A stretch of DNA of 64,000 nt from Shewanella schlegeliana. GTDB taxonomy: Bacteria; Pseudomonadota; Gammaproteobacteria; Enterobacterales; Shewanellaceae. Both the position numbers and the translations under genes were made by a program. Each line of letters begins with the position of its first letter. Positions within the stretch are counted from its first letter, which is position 1. The DNA is taken from NCBI RefSeq assembly GCF_016765635.1, contig NZ_JAESVD010000003.1, forward strand, positions 478,162-542,161, written 5' to 3'. The notes under the pieces are model-generated. The model worked only from the letters and a program-made list of their open reading frames with translations. It did not search any database and was not told the origin of the DNA. Positions 38,559 through 48,589 of this stretch are shown here, piece after piece.

Positions 38559-38761
38559 TTTTCTAATCCTGAGTGCGACTAATAATATCCTGAGCGAAAG
38601 GTCGACAACTAAAGGTTCATTTTACTGCTCGATAATAGTGCTTTTATTAAGCATCTTAATTGAGCAAAAAACAGTTAGTTGATAGCCGCTAAGATACTTG
38701 AATCTCAGGTCATTTCAAATAAGTTCTTCTCATTTTTTAACTTTATCGCTATATATTATTT

Positions 38762-39535
38762 CTAAGGCGTATTTTCCAAGGTTATCTGAGACGGATGTAT
38801 CGCATTTAGGCGATATTTACCGTAAGAAAAGTACAGCTTACCTCGGACTATTACCGGGCTTTCAAGCAGTTCTAGCGTCAAAATGTTACTAAACTTACCA
38901 ATATCTTGCTGAGACATCATCACCACTAAGTTATTGTCGATATTCAGCTCAAAATTTTGACCTTTTCTTTCATAACCAGTAACAACTCCTCCGATCTCTA
39001 GCCACTTATTACTATCATCACGAGAAAGTGCATTCGTCAGTTTAGCTTGATAGGCTTTATGGCTCCAAAGTCCACGCTTATGCTCACGAGCCGTTTGCTC
39101 AACCTTACTTAAACACTGCCAAAAGTAATCATTTTGATAGACCCTAGCCTTAGCAAAGCCATTAGCTAGCATCAACTCTTGCAGATGTTGTAAATCTTGA
39201 GTGTAAACATAAGCCAATGTGCGCCCAAAAAAATCTAAGCGCCTCTTATCGAAGGCTAATAGTAGTTTCTGACCGGGTTTGATTCTCTTTGATAAGAACT
39301 GCTTTGCTGAGGTTGCATAGGGCTGAGAAAGTACAGGAAATTGGAAGTCTATCTCGGGGGCATCGATACCGATAAGACGGATCAGTCGACCATCGGTGAG
39401 TGTAATGGTGTCGCCATCGTTGACATAATCTAGGGTAACGGTTTCATCAAATTGAGTCGGCACACACAGACTCGCCTGTGCGGCGAAAACCTGTAAAGAT
39501 AACAGCAGGACTGCCAATACTCTCATTAACCTCAT
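38762..39535 (-). CDS. Secreted thermonuclease-like (SNase-fold) protein
   Basis: A 257-residue protein with a signal peptide ending in AQA (about residue 21) and an SNase domain at about residues 30-155. The catalytic pattern of staphylococcal nuclease is present: NDGDT, R and E in IRLIGIDAPE, and the second Arg in DFFGRTLAYVY. A C-terminal beta-rich region of about 90 residues follows. It should be a calcium-dependent nuclease in the periplasm or outside the cell. M1 is preferred because AAGGAG lies nine bases upstream. Confidence 0.85.
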   Translation of the reverse strand: MRLMRVLAVLLLSLQVFAAQASLCVPTQFDETVTLDYVNDGDTITLTDGRLIRLIGIDAPEIDFQFPVLSQPYATSAKQFLSKRIKPGQKLLLAFDKRRLDFFGRTLAYVYTQDLQHLQELMLANGFAKARVYQNDYFWQCLSKVEQTAREHKRGLWSHKAYQAKLTNALSRDDSNKWLEIGGVVTGYERKGQNFELNIDNNLVVMMSQQDIGKFSNILTLELLESPVIVRGKLYFSYGKYRLNAIHPSQITLENTP

Positions 39536-39673
39536 CTCTTGGCTCTCCTTGTAAAGCTAAGCTTTAACACACTAAGAATTAAAAGTATCACGGAGCCATA
39601 ACCGATAGCTATTCTAACAGGTGTAAAAGTATCCCCTTTTTAATACTCGTTTGATAAGCAGATTCTAGATAGC

Positions 39674-39699
39674 AAAAAGGCGCCAGAAGGCGCCTTTTT
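39674..39699 (-). terminator. Intrinsic terminator of rpmE
   Basis: Perfect 11-base arms AAAAAGGCGCC and GGCGCCTTTTT with the loop AGAA, 21 bases after the rpmE stop codon. Confidence 0.92.
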
Positions 39700-39719
39700 C
39701 AAATTCATTGCAGAAGTAA

Positions 39720-39932
39720 TTACTTCTTGCCAAGTGCACCAAAGCGCTTGTTGAACTTGTCGATACGTCCGCCAGTATCCATAACTTTCTGGGTACCAGT
39801 GTAGAATGGGTGACATGAACCACATACGTCTAGGTGTAAATCTTTACCTACAGTAGAGTTAATTTTGATAACGTTACCACAAGTACAAGTTGCAGTGATT
39901 TCTGCATAATCAGGATGAATGCCTGCTTTCAT
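39720..39932 (-). CDS. rpmE: 50S ribosomal protein L31 (zinc-binding form)
   Basis: Ribosomal protein bL31 of 70 residues. The four zinc ligands of the C+ form are visible: CTC near residues 16-18 and CGSC at 37-40. A zinc-independent paralogue would lack them. The gene stands alone with a terminator, next to priA and the malic enzyme region as in related bacteria. A leader of about 100 bases upstream (see 39933-40030) could carry the L31 autoregulation site. Confidence 0.97.
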   Translation of the reverse strand: MKAGIHPDYAEITATCTCGNVIKINSTVGKDLHLDVCGSCHPFYTGTQKVMDTGGRIDKFNKRFGALGKK

Positions 39933-40030
39933 TGGAATTACCTCAGTAAAAGGCCATGTCGCTCTTCCAACCCGAAGTCGGACACCACATGCAGTTAATA
40001 AAATTATTTAGGCGGCGAATATTACAGGAT
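39933..40030 (-). promoter_or_regulatory. Possible autoregulatory leader of rpmE
   Basis: The region before rpmE holds a hairpin, CCGACTTCGGGTTGG on the transcribed strand at about 39968-39982, inside longer partial pairings up to the start codon. L31 is known to repress its own translation in E. coli. The link to this hairpin is inference. Confidence 0.35.
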
Positions 40031-40132
40031 CTAAATTGTAGATTCAAGCACCACTTTGCCTGTTTAATGAATTATACCTTACTACAGCAAAAAGCCACTG
40101 CGACTGCGCTCTGTAGCGGTATTATTTAATTA

Positions 40133-40858
40133 TTACTTCATCGCATCAAACTGCTTTTCTGCCGCCTTAGCATCGGCATACTTTTCAAGTGTCGTCATCG
40201 ACGGACATTCCAATTTTGCCTCAGATTTTAAACCATGAATACTGCGCCGATTAAACGCATCAGGATTGCGCTCAAAAATAGCGAGCATCGCTCCATAGGG
40301 GCTAATTCCCCAGCGCTTAGATTGTCGGTTAGCAACCCGCCAAAGTGTCTCTTTACCATCAAACTCAATCTGGCAATCGTCTAAACGACTCACAAGCACA
40401 TTGGCTCCGCTAACCCTAACGCCGCCTTTGTTTGCGGCCAGAGGTTCACTCGGCTTCAGTGCTGTAGATATCGATAGATGACTCGCGGTATTTTGAGCAT
40501 CCATTTCTGCTTGCGGTATATTGGCGTTAAATAAACTCAGTACCTTGACTTGATGCCAGCGATTAACCCGATACTCTTTCACTATTAATACGGCCTCTTT
40601 ATCAACCACATCATCAACCCCAGTCACCTGCACCATAAAGCTCGTCAAAGGTTTAGCGATAAGTCGTTCTTCACCACTGCCCTGTCGAATTGAGAACTGA
40701 ACCTTTTTCAGATTATTGTGAGATGAAACGATATTAAGCTTTAAAGTTGGATGTTGGCCAAACTCAAACTGTCGCTCATTAATACTGACATGGGACACCT
40801 GCGCATGGGCCGTTGTTAACATCATCAAGCCAGCTAACGCCAATATGACTCTCTTCAT
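40133..40858 (-). CDS. Periplasmic FimV-like protein with a LysM-type domain
   Basis: A 241-residue protein with a signal peptide ending in AHA (about residue 19). The N-terminal 100 residues resemble the beta-rich FimV head (HVSINERQFEFGQHPTLKL). The region at about 168-217 (ETLWRVANR ... MLAIFERNPDAF ... LKSEAKL) matches the FimV core LysM-like motif, which binds peptidoglycan. Two cysteines (about 162 and 218) bracket this domain and may form a disulfide. It lacks the large acidic cytoplasmic part and the membrane segment of true FimV, so it is a small periplasmic relative. It stands alone. Confidence 0.75.
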   Translation of the reverse strand: MKRVILALAGLMMLTTAHAQVSHVSINERQFEFGQHPTLKLNIVSSHNNLKKVQFSIRQGSGEERLIAKPLTSFMVQVTGVDDVVDKEAVLIVKEYRVNRWHQVKVLSLFNANIPQAEMDAQNTASHLSISTALKPSEPLAANKGGVRVSGANVLVSRLDDCQIEFDGKETLWRVANRQSKRWGISPYGAMLAIFERNPDAFNRRSIHGLKSEAKLECPSMTTLEKYADAKAAEKQFDAMK

Positions 40859-41151
40859 TAAGGTCCTTCCTAATTTAAGTTAACCATCTCGTTAATTATT
40901 TTTATAATCATGGATAATACGGCTATAGTCTATCGACTAAAATGCCAAGGCATTAATTTCCATACACAATCTTTAGCTTAAAAACCCTGGTTTATAAAAC
41001 GGTTTATAAAACAGAGTATAACCGCCACTTCATATCTATCTCCAACCAAGCGCGATTAGCTCGCATAAGGTGAATAAAATCAATTCTCGCTAGCTCTCAG
41101 TAAACAGCCTCGGTACACTTAAAGCCAATATCCTTTCGAAACAGTAACCCT

Positions 41152-43347
41152 ATGCCTTTGTTTGTTGAGGTCGCACTCCCCGTTCCAATGCGGCAAAACT
41201 TTAGCTACCAAGTACCTGAGCACATCACTATTACGCCTCAAAAAGGCATGCGTGTACAAGTGCCATTTGGTCGCCAACAACTCATAGGCCTAATCACCGC
41301 AGTCAGTGATAGTTGCACGCTTACACCTAAGCAGATAAAACCGATTGTTTCGATTCTAGATAATGAGCCACTACTACCAGAATCACTCTATAAATTAACC
41401 GCTTGGGCCGCAAGATATTACTTCTGCAGCCTAGGACAGATGCTGTCGCAAGCCATTCCTGTGGCACTGCGAAAAGGCGCCGAAGTCAAGGAGTCGAGTG
41501 TCACATACTGGACGCTAACAGACTCAGGCAAAGAGGCTGATATCAACCAGCTCAATCGAGCCCCCGCACAACGTAAGTTGCTTCACAGCTTGCGAGAGCG
41601 CGATCTAGATCTAAATGAAATTACTAGCCTCGAGCTCAGTAAGACTGCGATCAAAGCACTCGATGACAAAGGTTGGATTGAAAAGAAAACCCGCACCTTG
41701 GCCGTCGACCTTAGCTGGCGCACCGAGCTTGAAATGACCGAAGAGCCCCATAGGCTCAACCCTGAGCAAGCCATTGCCGTTGCCACCCTGACTCAGCAAT
41801 CAGGCTACCACTGCACTCTGCTCGAAGGTGTCACGGGCTCAGGTAAGACTGAGGTCTATCTCGCCATGCTCGAAACCATACTAAAGCAGGGAAAGCAGGC
41901 TTTGGTGCTCGTTCCAGAAATTGGCTTAACGCCACAAACGATTAACCGCTTCAGACGTCGATTCAATGTCAAGGTAGCGGTGATCCATTCAGGCCTGACC
42001 GATAATCAAAGACTGGATGCATGGCGTCAGGCAAGATCGGCCGAAGCAGCCATCATCATAGGTACCCGCTCGGCGCTATTTACTCCTATGGCCTACCCTG
42101 GAGTGATCATCTTAGATGAAGAGCATGACTCTAGCTTTAAACAGCAAGAAGGTGTGGGCTATCACGCTCGCGACTTAGCCGTGATGCGTGGTCACCTTGA
42201 ACAGATCCCTGTGATTCTAGGCACGGCCACACCATCGCTAGAGACGCTTCAAAATGCCCTCAATGGTCGTTACCAGCATCTGCAGCTAGCCAAACGTGCA
42301 GGTGCAGCTGAAAAAGTGCGCCAAGGCATTGTCGATATCCGCAATCAACCGCTGCGTTCAGGTATGTCCCATGCGCTATTAAATGAGATGCGAATCCACC
42401 TCGATGCAGGCAACCAGGTTATCCTATTTTTGAACCGTCGGGGCTTTGCTCCTGCGCTTATATGCCATGAGTGTGGCCACCTACACGAATGCGATCGTTG
42501 CGATGCCTTCTTCACTGTGCATCAAGCACTGGGCGAAATTCGCTGCCATCACTGCGGTAACCAATATGCCATCCCTAGACAGTGTCATAGCTGTGGCAGC
42601 ACCATGCTTGCAGGCCAAGGCGTGGGCACAGAGCAACTCGCTTCGTTCTTAGAAAAAGAGTTTCCCAATCATCCTGTGGTGCGCATCGACAGAGATACCA
42701 CCCGCAATAAAGGCTCACTCGAAGAGCACCTCAATGCTATTCACAAAGGCGAGTATAAAATTCTTGTCGGTACCCAGATGCTCGCCAAGGGGCACCACTT
42801 TCCCGATGTCACTCTAGTTGGGCTTTTAGATGTCGATGGCGCACTGTTTAGCGCCGACTTTAGAGCACCTGAACGCTTTGGCCAGCTCTATACTCAGGTG
42901 TCGGGTCGTGCAGGCCGCGCCACTAAGCCGGGAACCGTGCTACTGCAGACCCATCAGAGCGATAACGCCATGCTGCGCGAGCTGATGCACAAAGGCTATG
43001 GCGAATTTGCTCGTAACCAGCTATTTGAACGCACTCAAGCACTATTGCCACCAGCGTGGCACATGATCTTAATTCGTGCCGAGGCCCACCAAGCTGTCGA
43101 TGCCGATAATCTGCTGAGCCAGATAGGTGCCTTGCTACCGCAAGATGAGGAGTGTGAAGTGATTGGCCCCATGCCTGCTCCACTCGATAGGAAAGCGGGC
43201 AAGTATCGTCGCCAGCTGTTATTCCAGACTAAAAATCGTAACCGACTCCAACAAGAGTTTGAACGAGCCCTGCCGCAAATAGAGCAACTGCCACTGGCTA
43301 AAAAATGTCGTTGGAGCATAGATAGAGACCCGCAAGATCTGCTTTAA
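41152..43347 (+). CDS. priA: Primosomal protein PriA (replication restart helicase)
   Basis: A 731-residue 3'-to-5' DNA helicase that reloads the replisome at stalled forks. Visible are the N-terminal DNA-binding domain, Walker A GVTGSGKTEVY (about residue 226), the DEEH box (about 322) and eight zinc-binding cysteines between about 438 and 482 (CHEC, CDRC, CHHC, CHSC). The length equals that of E. coli PriA (732). It faces away from the fimV-like gene across a 293-bp gap in which I see no strong promoter. Confidence 0.98.
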   Translation: MPLFVEVALPVPMRQNFSYQVPEHITITPQKGMRVQVPFGRQQLIGLITAVSDSCTLTPKQIKPIVSILDNEPLLPESLYKLTAWAARYYFCSLGQMLSQAIPVALRKGAEVKESSVTYWTLTDSGKEADINQLNRAPAQRKLLHSLRERDLDLNEITSLELSKTAIKALDDKGWIEKKTRTLAVDLSWRTELEMTEEPHRLNPEQAIAVATLTQQSGYHCTLLEGVTGSGKTEVYLAMLETILKQGKQALVLVPEIGLTPQTINRFRRRFNVKVAVIHSGLTDNQRLDAWRQARSAEAAIIIGTRSALFTPMAYPGVIILDEEHDSSFKQQEGVGYHARDLAVMRGHLEQIPVILGTATPSLETLQNALNGRYQHLQLAKRAGAAEKVRQGIVDIRNQPLRSGMSHALLNEMRIHLDAGNQVILFLNRRGFAPALICHECGHLHECDRCDAFFTVHQALGEIRCHHCGNQYAIPRQCHSCGSTMLAGQGVGTEQLASFLEKEFPNHPVVRIDRDTTRNKGSLEEHLNAIHKGEYKILVGTQMLAKGHHFPDVTLVGLLDVDGALFSADFRAPERFGQLYTQVSGRAGRATKPGTVLLQTHQSDNAMLRELMHKGYGEFARNQLFERTQALLPPAWHMILIRAEAHQAVDADNLLSQIGALLPQDEECEVIGPMPAPLDRKAGKYRRQLLFQTKNRNRLQQEFERALPQIEQLPLAKKCRWSIDRDPQDLL

Positions 43348-43471
43348 ATCGACTTTATCCATATCAATGCAGAAAAAGTTCGTTAGAGGATAGTAATTCA
43401 CCGCCACTAGCGGCTAAAATAGTCGGTTACCCCTTATTATTTTTCTTTACGTAAGTGTCGATTAAACGCCA

Positions 43472-45217
43472 ATGAAATCACATACTCAATCTTTACTCGC
43501 TGAATCTTTAAATGCCCTTAAACAACAAGGTATTGTTCCTGCTGATTTTGAAGCTCGCATTCAAGTCGACCGAACGAAAGATAAGAGCCACGGTGATTTT
43601 GCGACTAACTTGGCTATGATGCTTACCAAAGCAGCCGGTAAAAATCCTCGTGAAATCGCGCAACTGCTGATCGATAACCTACCAACTTCGGCACATGTTG
43701 AAAAAGTAGAGATCGCAGGTCCTGGCTTTATCAACTTCTTTATCGATGATAACGCCTTAGCTAACCAGTTAATGGCTGCACTTAACAGTGACACCTTGGG
43801 CATTGAACTGCCAGCGCCACAAACTGTTGTTGTCGATTACTCTTCGCCAAACCTAGCCAAAGAGATGCACGTAGGTCACCTACGTTCAACCATTATTGGT
43901 GACAGTGTTGTGCGCGCCCTAGAATTTATGGGCCACAATGTTATTCGTCAAAACCATGTGGGTGACTGGGGTACGCAGTTCGGTATGCTACTTGCCTATA
44001 TGGAAGAACTTCGCGCCGCCAATGGCGAGCAAGCCAAGATGGAGCTATCAGATCTTGAGACCTTCTACCGCGCTGCCAAAGTTCGCTTCGATGAATCTGA
44101 AGCGTTTGCAACCCGCGCGCGTAAGCTCGTTGTTGAGCTTCAGTCTGGTGACGAGTACTGCAACAAGTTATGGCGTGAATTTAACGACATTTCGCTCAGT
44201 CACTGCCATGAGCTATACGAACGTTTAGGCGTAAGCTTAACTCGCGCAGATGTTCGCGGCGAAAGTGCTTATAACAGTGACCTAGCACAAGTGGTTGCAG
44301 ACTTAGATTCACAAGGCTTATTGTCAGAAAGCAACGGCGCAAAAGTTGTATTCCAAGACGAATTTAAGAACAAAGAAGGCGAACCACTACCGGTTATTAT
44401 CCAAAAAGCCGATGGCGGTTACCTGTATGCCACCAGCGATTTAGCTGCAATGCGCTACCGCTCAAACGTGCTAAAGGCCGACCGCGCACTTTACTTTGTT
44501 GACCTGCGTCAAGCACTACACTTCCAGCAAGTATTTAAACTAGCTAAAACCGCTAAGTTTGTACGCGAAGAGATGAGCTTCGAGCACATGGGCTTCGGTA
44601 CTATGAACGGTGAAGATGGTCGCCCATTCAAGACTCGCTCTGGTGGTGTGGTTAAACTAATCGACCTGTTGAACGAAGCCGATACTCGCGCACTAGAGCT
44701 TGTTCGCAGCAAGAACCCTGATATGGATGAAGCTGAGCTTGCAGAAATTGCTCGCGTTGTGGGTATCGCATCGGTTAAGTACGCAGACCTTTCAAAGAAC
44801 CGCGCAAGCGATTACATCTTTAGTTTTGAGCAGATGTTGAGCTTTGAAGGCAACACAGCGCCTTACCTTCTTTACGCATACACTCGTGTTGCAGGTATCT
44901 TTAAGCGTGCTCAAGACGTTGACTTAAGCGATGCAACAATCATTCTTGAACACGAAAAAGAGAAAGACTTAGGGACTAAGCTGGCACAGTTTGGCGAAGT
45001 CATGGCGCGTATGGTGGGTAAAGGTCAACCTCATGCATTATGTGGTTACCTATTTGAACTTGCTGGTGCCTTCTCTAGCTTCTACGAGGCTTGCCCTGTA
45101 TTGGCAGCAGAAACAGAAGAGTCGAAGAAGAGCCGCCTGTTATTGTCTCAGCTAACCGCTAAGACATTAAAGCAGGGTCTGAACCTTCTTGGTGTTGAAA
45201 CGTTAGAACGGATGTAA
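43472..45217 (+). CDS. argS: Arginyl-tRNA synthetase
   Basis: Class I aminoacyl-tRNA synthetase of 581 residues. The HIGH motif is present as HVGH in [11 protein letters not shown] (about residue 132). The KMSKS motif is degenerate (FKTRSGG, about 389), as normal for this enzyme. The C-terminal DALR anticodon-binding domain begins near residue 460. It lies between priA and ftsN, 10 bp before ftsN, so argS and ftsN are probably co-transcribed. Confidence 0.98.
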   Translation: MKSHTQSLLAESLNALKQQGIVPADFEARIQVDRTKDKSHGDFATNLAMMLTKAAGKNPREIAQLLIDNLPTSAHVEKVEIAGPGFINFFIDDNALANQLMAALNSDTLGIELPAPQTVVVDYSSPNLAKEMHVGHLRSTIIGDSVVRALEFMGHNVIRQNHVGDWGTQFGMLLAYMEELRAANGEQAKMELSDLETFYRAAKVRFDESEAFATRARKLVVELQSGDEYCNKLWREFNDISLSHCHELYERLGVSLTRADVRGESAYNSDLAQVVADLDSQGLLSESNGAKVVFQDEFKNKEGEPLPVIIQKADGGYLYATSDLAAMRYRSNVLKADRALYFVDLRQALHFQQVFKLAKTAKFVREEMSFEHMGFGTMNGEDGRPFKTRSGGVVKLIDLLNEADTRALELVRSKNPDMDEAELAEIARVVGIASVKYADLSKNRASDYIFSFEQMLSFEGNTAPYLLYAYTRVAGIFKRAQDVDLSDATIILEHEKEKDLGTKLAQFGEVMARMVGKGQPHALCGYLFELAGAFSSFYEACPVLAAETEESKKSRLLLSQLTAKTLKQGLNLLGVETLERM

Positions 45218-45227
45218 TCTTTAACCC

Positions 45228-45803
45228 ATGACAAATCGTGATTATGCAAACCGTAAGCCTGCTCGAAAAGGTAAGAACAGCGCTCGCAAAAAGAGCTCAA
45301 AGGGAAACGCGCCTAAACGTTTCCCTATTCTGCTGTTGCTTATCACGCTTACAGGCTTAGGTGGTTTCGGCTATTTACTGTGGACTTTAAGTTCCAGTGA
45401 TGAACCGACGCCAGCTCCAGTTGTTGTCGAGCAGCCAGAGAAAAAGCCTGTAAAGAAAGATCCTAATGCGCTTCCTCCTGTACCTAAAGAGGAGTGGACC
45501 TATCTTGAAGAACTTGAAAACAAGAAGGTTGAGGTCGATATTCCTGACACCTCTGATCAACCTAAGCGTCCTTACCAGATGCAGTGTGGCTCATTTAGAA
45601 AAGAGTCTCAGGCCAATGAGCTAAAGGCGATTATCGCTTTCCAAGGCTTAGAAGCTCAAGTGCGTAAGGTAAAGGGCAGCAGTGGGATCTGGTATAAGGT
45701 GGTACTCGGTCCCTACGACAAGAAGCGAGATGCGGAAAGACAGCGCCATGTCTTACAGAATGGTGGCACCAACGGTTGCCAGATCTGGTTCTGGGAAAGT
45801 TAA
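45228..45803 (+). CDS. ftsN: Cell division protein FtsN (SPOR domain)
   Basis: A 191-residue bitopic divisome protein. A basic cytoplasmic tail (about 30 residues) precedes one membrane segment (about 33-54), a Pro/Lys-rich periplasmic linker with PPVPKEEWTYLEELENKKVE (the FtsN essential-region type), and a C-terminal SPOR domain (about 118-191, with QCGSFRKESQANELKA). The short linker makes it smaller than E. coli FtsN (319 residues). Its position before hslVU is the same as in E. coli. Confidence 0.92.
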   Translation: MTNRDYANRKPARKGKNSARKKSSKGNAPKRFPILLLLITLTGLGGFGYLLWTLSSSDEPTPAPVVVEQPEKKPVKKDPNALPPVPKEEWTYLEELENKKVEVDIPDTSDQPKRPYQMQCGSFRKESQANELKAIIAFQGLEAQVRKVKGSSGIWYKVVLGPYDKKRDAERQRHVLQNGGTNGCQIWFWES

Positions 45804-45820
45804 ATAAATAGCTTCAATCA

Positions 45821-45847
45821 AAACGCTGCCCTGTGCAGCGTTTTTTT
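45821..45847 (+). terminator. Intrinsic terminator after ftsN
   Basis: Arms AAACGCTGC and GCAGCGTTT with a five-base loop, followed by seven Ts. It ends the argS-ftsN unit before the hslV promoter. Confidence 0.9.
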
Positions 45848-45869
45848 ATGGCTGCAGCTCCTAGCTGCC

Positions 45870-45897
45870 CTTGATATTCAAATCAGCATCCCCATAT
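45870..45897 (+). promoter_or_regulatory. Sigma-32 (heat shock) promoter of hslVU
   Basis: CTTGATA (45870-45876) and CCCCATAT (45890-45897) are separated by 13 bases, a close match to the sigma-32 consensus CTTGAAA-N11-16-CCCCATNT. They lie about 57 bases before the hslV start. hslVU is a heat shock operon in E. coli. Confidence 0.8.
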
Positions 45898-45953
45898 CTT
45901 TATTATCGTCAACCAGAAGACACATCGTCTCTGGCTAGAGAAGAGGATTTATT

Positions 45954-46478
45954 GTGACCACAATCGTATCAGTACGCCGAAATAACCAAGTTGTTATCGC
46001 TGGTGATGGCCAAGTTTCTCTCGGTAATACCGTTATGAAAGGCAACGCTAGAAAAGTTCGTCGTTTGTACCACAACAAGGTACTTGCGGGCTTTGCTGGC
46101 GGTACAGCCGATGCATTCACCCTATTCGAGCGTTTCGAGGCAAAACTAGAAATGCACCAAGGTCACCTGATGCGTGCCGCCGTTGAAATGGCTAAAGACT
46201 GGCGCTCAGATAAAGTATTACGCAAGCTAGAAGCCCTACTTGCCGTGGCCGATGCTGAATCTTCACTAATTATTACCGGTAATGGTGATGTTGTTCAGCC
46301 TGAAAATGATCTTATCGCGATCGGTTCTGGCGGCGCCTTTGCCCAGTCAGCTGCGACTGCACTACTTGAAAACACCGACTTAAGTGCTCTTGAGATCGCT
46401 GAAAAATCGCTGACTATCGCTGGTGACATCTGTGTGTTCACCAACCAGTTTAAGACCATTGAAGAATTAAAGTACTAA
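45954..46478 (+). CDS. hslV: ATP-dependent protease peptidase subunit HslV (ClpQ)
   Basis: Proteasome-beta-like threonine peptidase of 174 residues. After removal of the initiator residue, Thr becomes the N-terminal nucleophile (TTIVSVRR), as required. The GTG start at 45954 is fixed by this and by AGAGGA upstream. It forms the double hexameric core that works with HslU. The gene follows a sigma-32-type promoter and precedes hslU by 49 bp. Confidence 0.98.
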   Translation: MTTIVSVRRNNQVVIAGDGQVSLGNTVMKGNARKVRRLYHNKVLAGFAGGTADAFTLFERFEAKLEMHQGHLMRAAVEMAKDWRSDKVLRKLEALLAVADAESSLIITGNGDVVQPENDLIAIGSGGAFAQSAATALLENTDLSALEIAEKSLTIAGDICVFTNQFKTIEELKY

Positions 46479-46527
46479 GCGAACTATTCGTTTATACGAC
46501 AAATGCTGTAAAGCATGAGGAAAGAAT

Positions 46528-47853
46528 ATGTCTGAAATGACACCACGTGAAATTGTTCACGAGCTAGATAGCCACATTATCGGCCAACAGAAAGCCAAGC
46601 GTTCAGTAGCCATTGCTCTACGTAACCGCTGGCGCCGTATGCAGCTTGCTGCTGACTTGCGTCAAGAAGTGACACCAAAGAACATTCTTATGATTGGCCC
46701 TACTGGTGTAGGTAAAACTGAGATTGCTCGTCGTCTAGCTCGTCTTGCTAAAGCGCCATTCATCAAGGTTGAAGCGACTAAGTTCACTGAAGTGGGCTAC
46801 GTGGGTAAAGAAGTTGAGCAGATCATTCGCGATCTCACCGACTCAGCTATCAAGCTGACTCGCGAAGAGCAGATTAAAAAGTGCAAGTTCCGCGCTGAAG
46901 AAGCTGCAGAAGAGCGCATTTTAGATGCATTGCTACCTAAGCCCAAAGAAGATTGGGATAACGAAAAATCAGATAGCAGCGCAACACGTCAAATCTTCCG
47001 TAAGAAATTACGCGAAGGCCAGCTAGATGATAAAGAAATTGAGATCGATATTGCTGCGCCACAAGCCGGCATTGAAATCATGTCTCCTCCTGGTATGGAA
47101 GAGATGACTAACCAGCTACAAAGCATGTTCCAAAACATGGGACCAGGTGCAAGCAAGCGCCGCAAGATGCCAATCAAAGAAGCTTATAAGCTATTGATTG
47201 AAGAGGAAGCATCTAAGCTGGTTAATCAAGAAGACTTAAAAGAACAAGCAATCGAGCTTGTTGAGCAACACGGTATCGTGTTCTTGGATGAGATCGATAA
47301 GATCTGTAAGCGTGGCGAATCATCTGGCCCAGATGTGTCTCGTGAAGGTGTGCAGCGTGACCTGCTTCCTCTTGTTGAAGGTTGTACGGTTAACACTAAA
47401 CACGGCATGGTAAAAACAGATCATATCTTGTTTATCGCCTCTGGTGCGTTCCAGATGTCTAAGCCATCTGACTTAATCCCAGAGCTTCAGGGTCGTCTAC
47501 CAATTCGTGTTGAGTTAGATGCACTATCTGCAGGTGACTTTAAGCGTATTTTAACTGAGCCACACGCATCATTGACTGAGCAGTATATTGCTTTGATGGG
47601 TACAGAAGGCGTTACGATTGAATTTACCGAAGATGGTATCGAGAGTATTGCAGAGGCTGCATGGCAGGTAAATGAGCGTACAGAAAACATCGGTGCCCGT
47701 CGTCTACACACTGTTATGGAGCGCTTAATGGAAGAGCTTTCTTATGAAGCTTCTGACAAGTCAGGCTCTGTTACGGTTATCGATGCCGCTTATGTGAAAG
47801 CAAGCTTAGATAACTTGGTGCAAGACGAAGACTTAAGTCGCTATATTCTTTAA
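46528..47853 (+). CDS. hslU: ATP-dependent protease ATPase subunit HslU (ClpY)
   Basis: AAA+ unfoldase of 441 residues that feeds substrates to HslV. Walker [12 protein letters not shown] (about residue 57), the pore loop GYVGKEVE (about 91), the I domain (about 110-240), Walker [10 protein letters not shown] (about 250) and the C-terminal tail DLSRYIL, which docks into HslV, are all present. Length is close to E. coli HslU (443). Co-transcribed with hslV. Confidence 0.98.
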   Translation: MSEMTPREIVHELDSHIIGQQKAKRSVAIALRNRWRRMQLAADLRQEVTPKNILMIGPTGVGKTEIARRLARLAKAPFIKVEATKFTEVGYVGKEVEQIIRDLTDSAIKLTREEQIKKCKFRAEEAAEERILDALLPKPKEDWDNEKSDSSATRQIFRKKLREGQLDDKEIEIDIAAPQAGIEIMSPPGMEEMTNQLQSMFQNMGPGASKRRKMPIKEAYKLLIEEEASKLVNQEDLKEQAIELVEQHGIVFLDEIDKICKRGESSGPDVSREGVQRDLLPLVEGCTVNTKHGMVKTDHILFIASGAFQMSKPSDLIPELQGRLPIRVELDALSAGDFKRILTEPHASLTEQYIALMGTEGVTIEFTEDGIESIAEAAWQVNERTENIGARRLHTVMERLMEELSYEASDKSGSVTVIDAAYVKASLDNLVQDEDLSRYIL

Positions 47854-47894
47854 GCACAGCCTACTTTCGTCGCCAAATAATGGCTAAATTAGTG

Positions 47895-47930
47895 ATAGCG
47901 GTTAAGGACATTTACGGACTTAACCGCTAT
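47895..47930 (+). terminator. Hairpin after hslU, weak terminator
   Basis: Perfect 12-base arms ATAGCGGTTAAG and CTTAACCGCTAT with a 12-base loop. There is no proper T run (TGTGCTTCT follows), so it may slow RNA decay or end transcription only in part. Confidence 0.5.
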
Positions 47931-47973
47931 TGTGCTTCTAATACTCGTAAAAATCATGTCGGTTAGTTAATAG

Positions 47974-48369
47974 ATGACTCAAGATAACAACACTCCTAAT
48001 GTTTCAGCGTTAAAGCTAAAACGAAAATCTCGCCAGCTTGAGATGACCTTCGATAACGGTGAGGTTCATCAGTTGAGCTGTGAAATGCTAAGGGTCTACT
48101 CACCTTCAGCAGAGGTGCATGGCCACGGCAATCCGGTACTGGTCACTCATAAGAAAAACGTCAATATCACTGCAATTGATCCTGTCGGCAACTACGCCGT
48201 TAAAATCACATTCGATGATGGCCATAATACCGGTCTGTTTTCTTGGAAGGTTTTGCACGATCTCGCAACCCATCAAGTGGACCTATGGGAGAAGTATCTT
48301 GCTCGTCTGCGCGCGGCAAAAGCCAGTCGTGAGCCACTGATCGATATGACAGTTAAGTACCACAAGTAA
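47974..48369 (+). CDS. DUF971 (gamma-butyrobetaine hydroxylase-like N-terminal) domain protein
   Basis: A 131-residue single-domain protein with the DUF971 pattern: LKRKSRQLEMTFDNGEVHQL, then LRVYSPSAEVHGHG and ITFDDGHNTGLFSWKVLHDL. The same fold forms the N-terminal domain of gamma-butyrobetaine hydroxylase and may bind metal or an iron-sulfur partner. Function alone is not established. It follows hslU by 120 bp and may be read through from the heat shock operon. Confidence 0.8.
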   Translation: MTQDNNTPNVSALKLKRKSRQLEMTFDNGEVHQLSCEMLRVYSPSAEVHGHGNPVLVTHKKNVNITAIDPVGNYAVKITFDDGHNTGLFSWKVLHDLATHQVDLWEKYLARLRAAKASREPLIDMTVKYHK

Positions 48370-48589
48370 TAGCAATTATACCTAGAGGTCGCCTCTACCT
48401 TGGCGGTCTCGGCTTGCCCTACCTAGTAAACGACAGCAAGCCTTTCTCATCAGTAACTATCGCAATTACATCCCACCTTTGTGAAGCAAACATAAAAACT
48501 GCACATATATCACTCGATGCGGACTTATGTCCTCTATGCATTTGTCTCTGACAATTACTATCGGCGGTAATTAAAAAAGAGGATTACTC

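Noticed and set aside
41000..41151. Chromosomal replication origin or strand switch signal near 41 kb
   Set aside because: Gene orientation changes here, but there are no DnaA-box clusters, and dnaA, gidA or parA genes are absent.
42923..43319. Minus-strand frames inside priA
   Set aside because: Shadows of priA codon use, with no start signals or domains.
48420..48580. CRP/CytR binding site before deoD
   Set aside because: Only half-sites such as TGTGA are visible, without a matching second half at the right distance.
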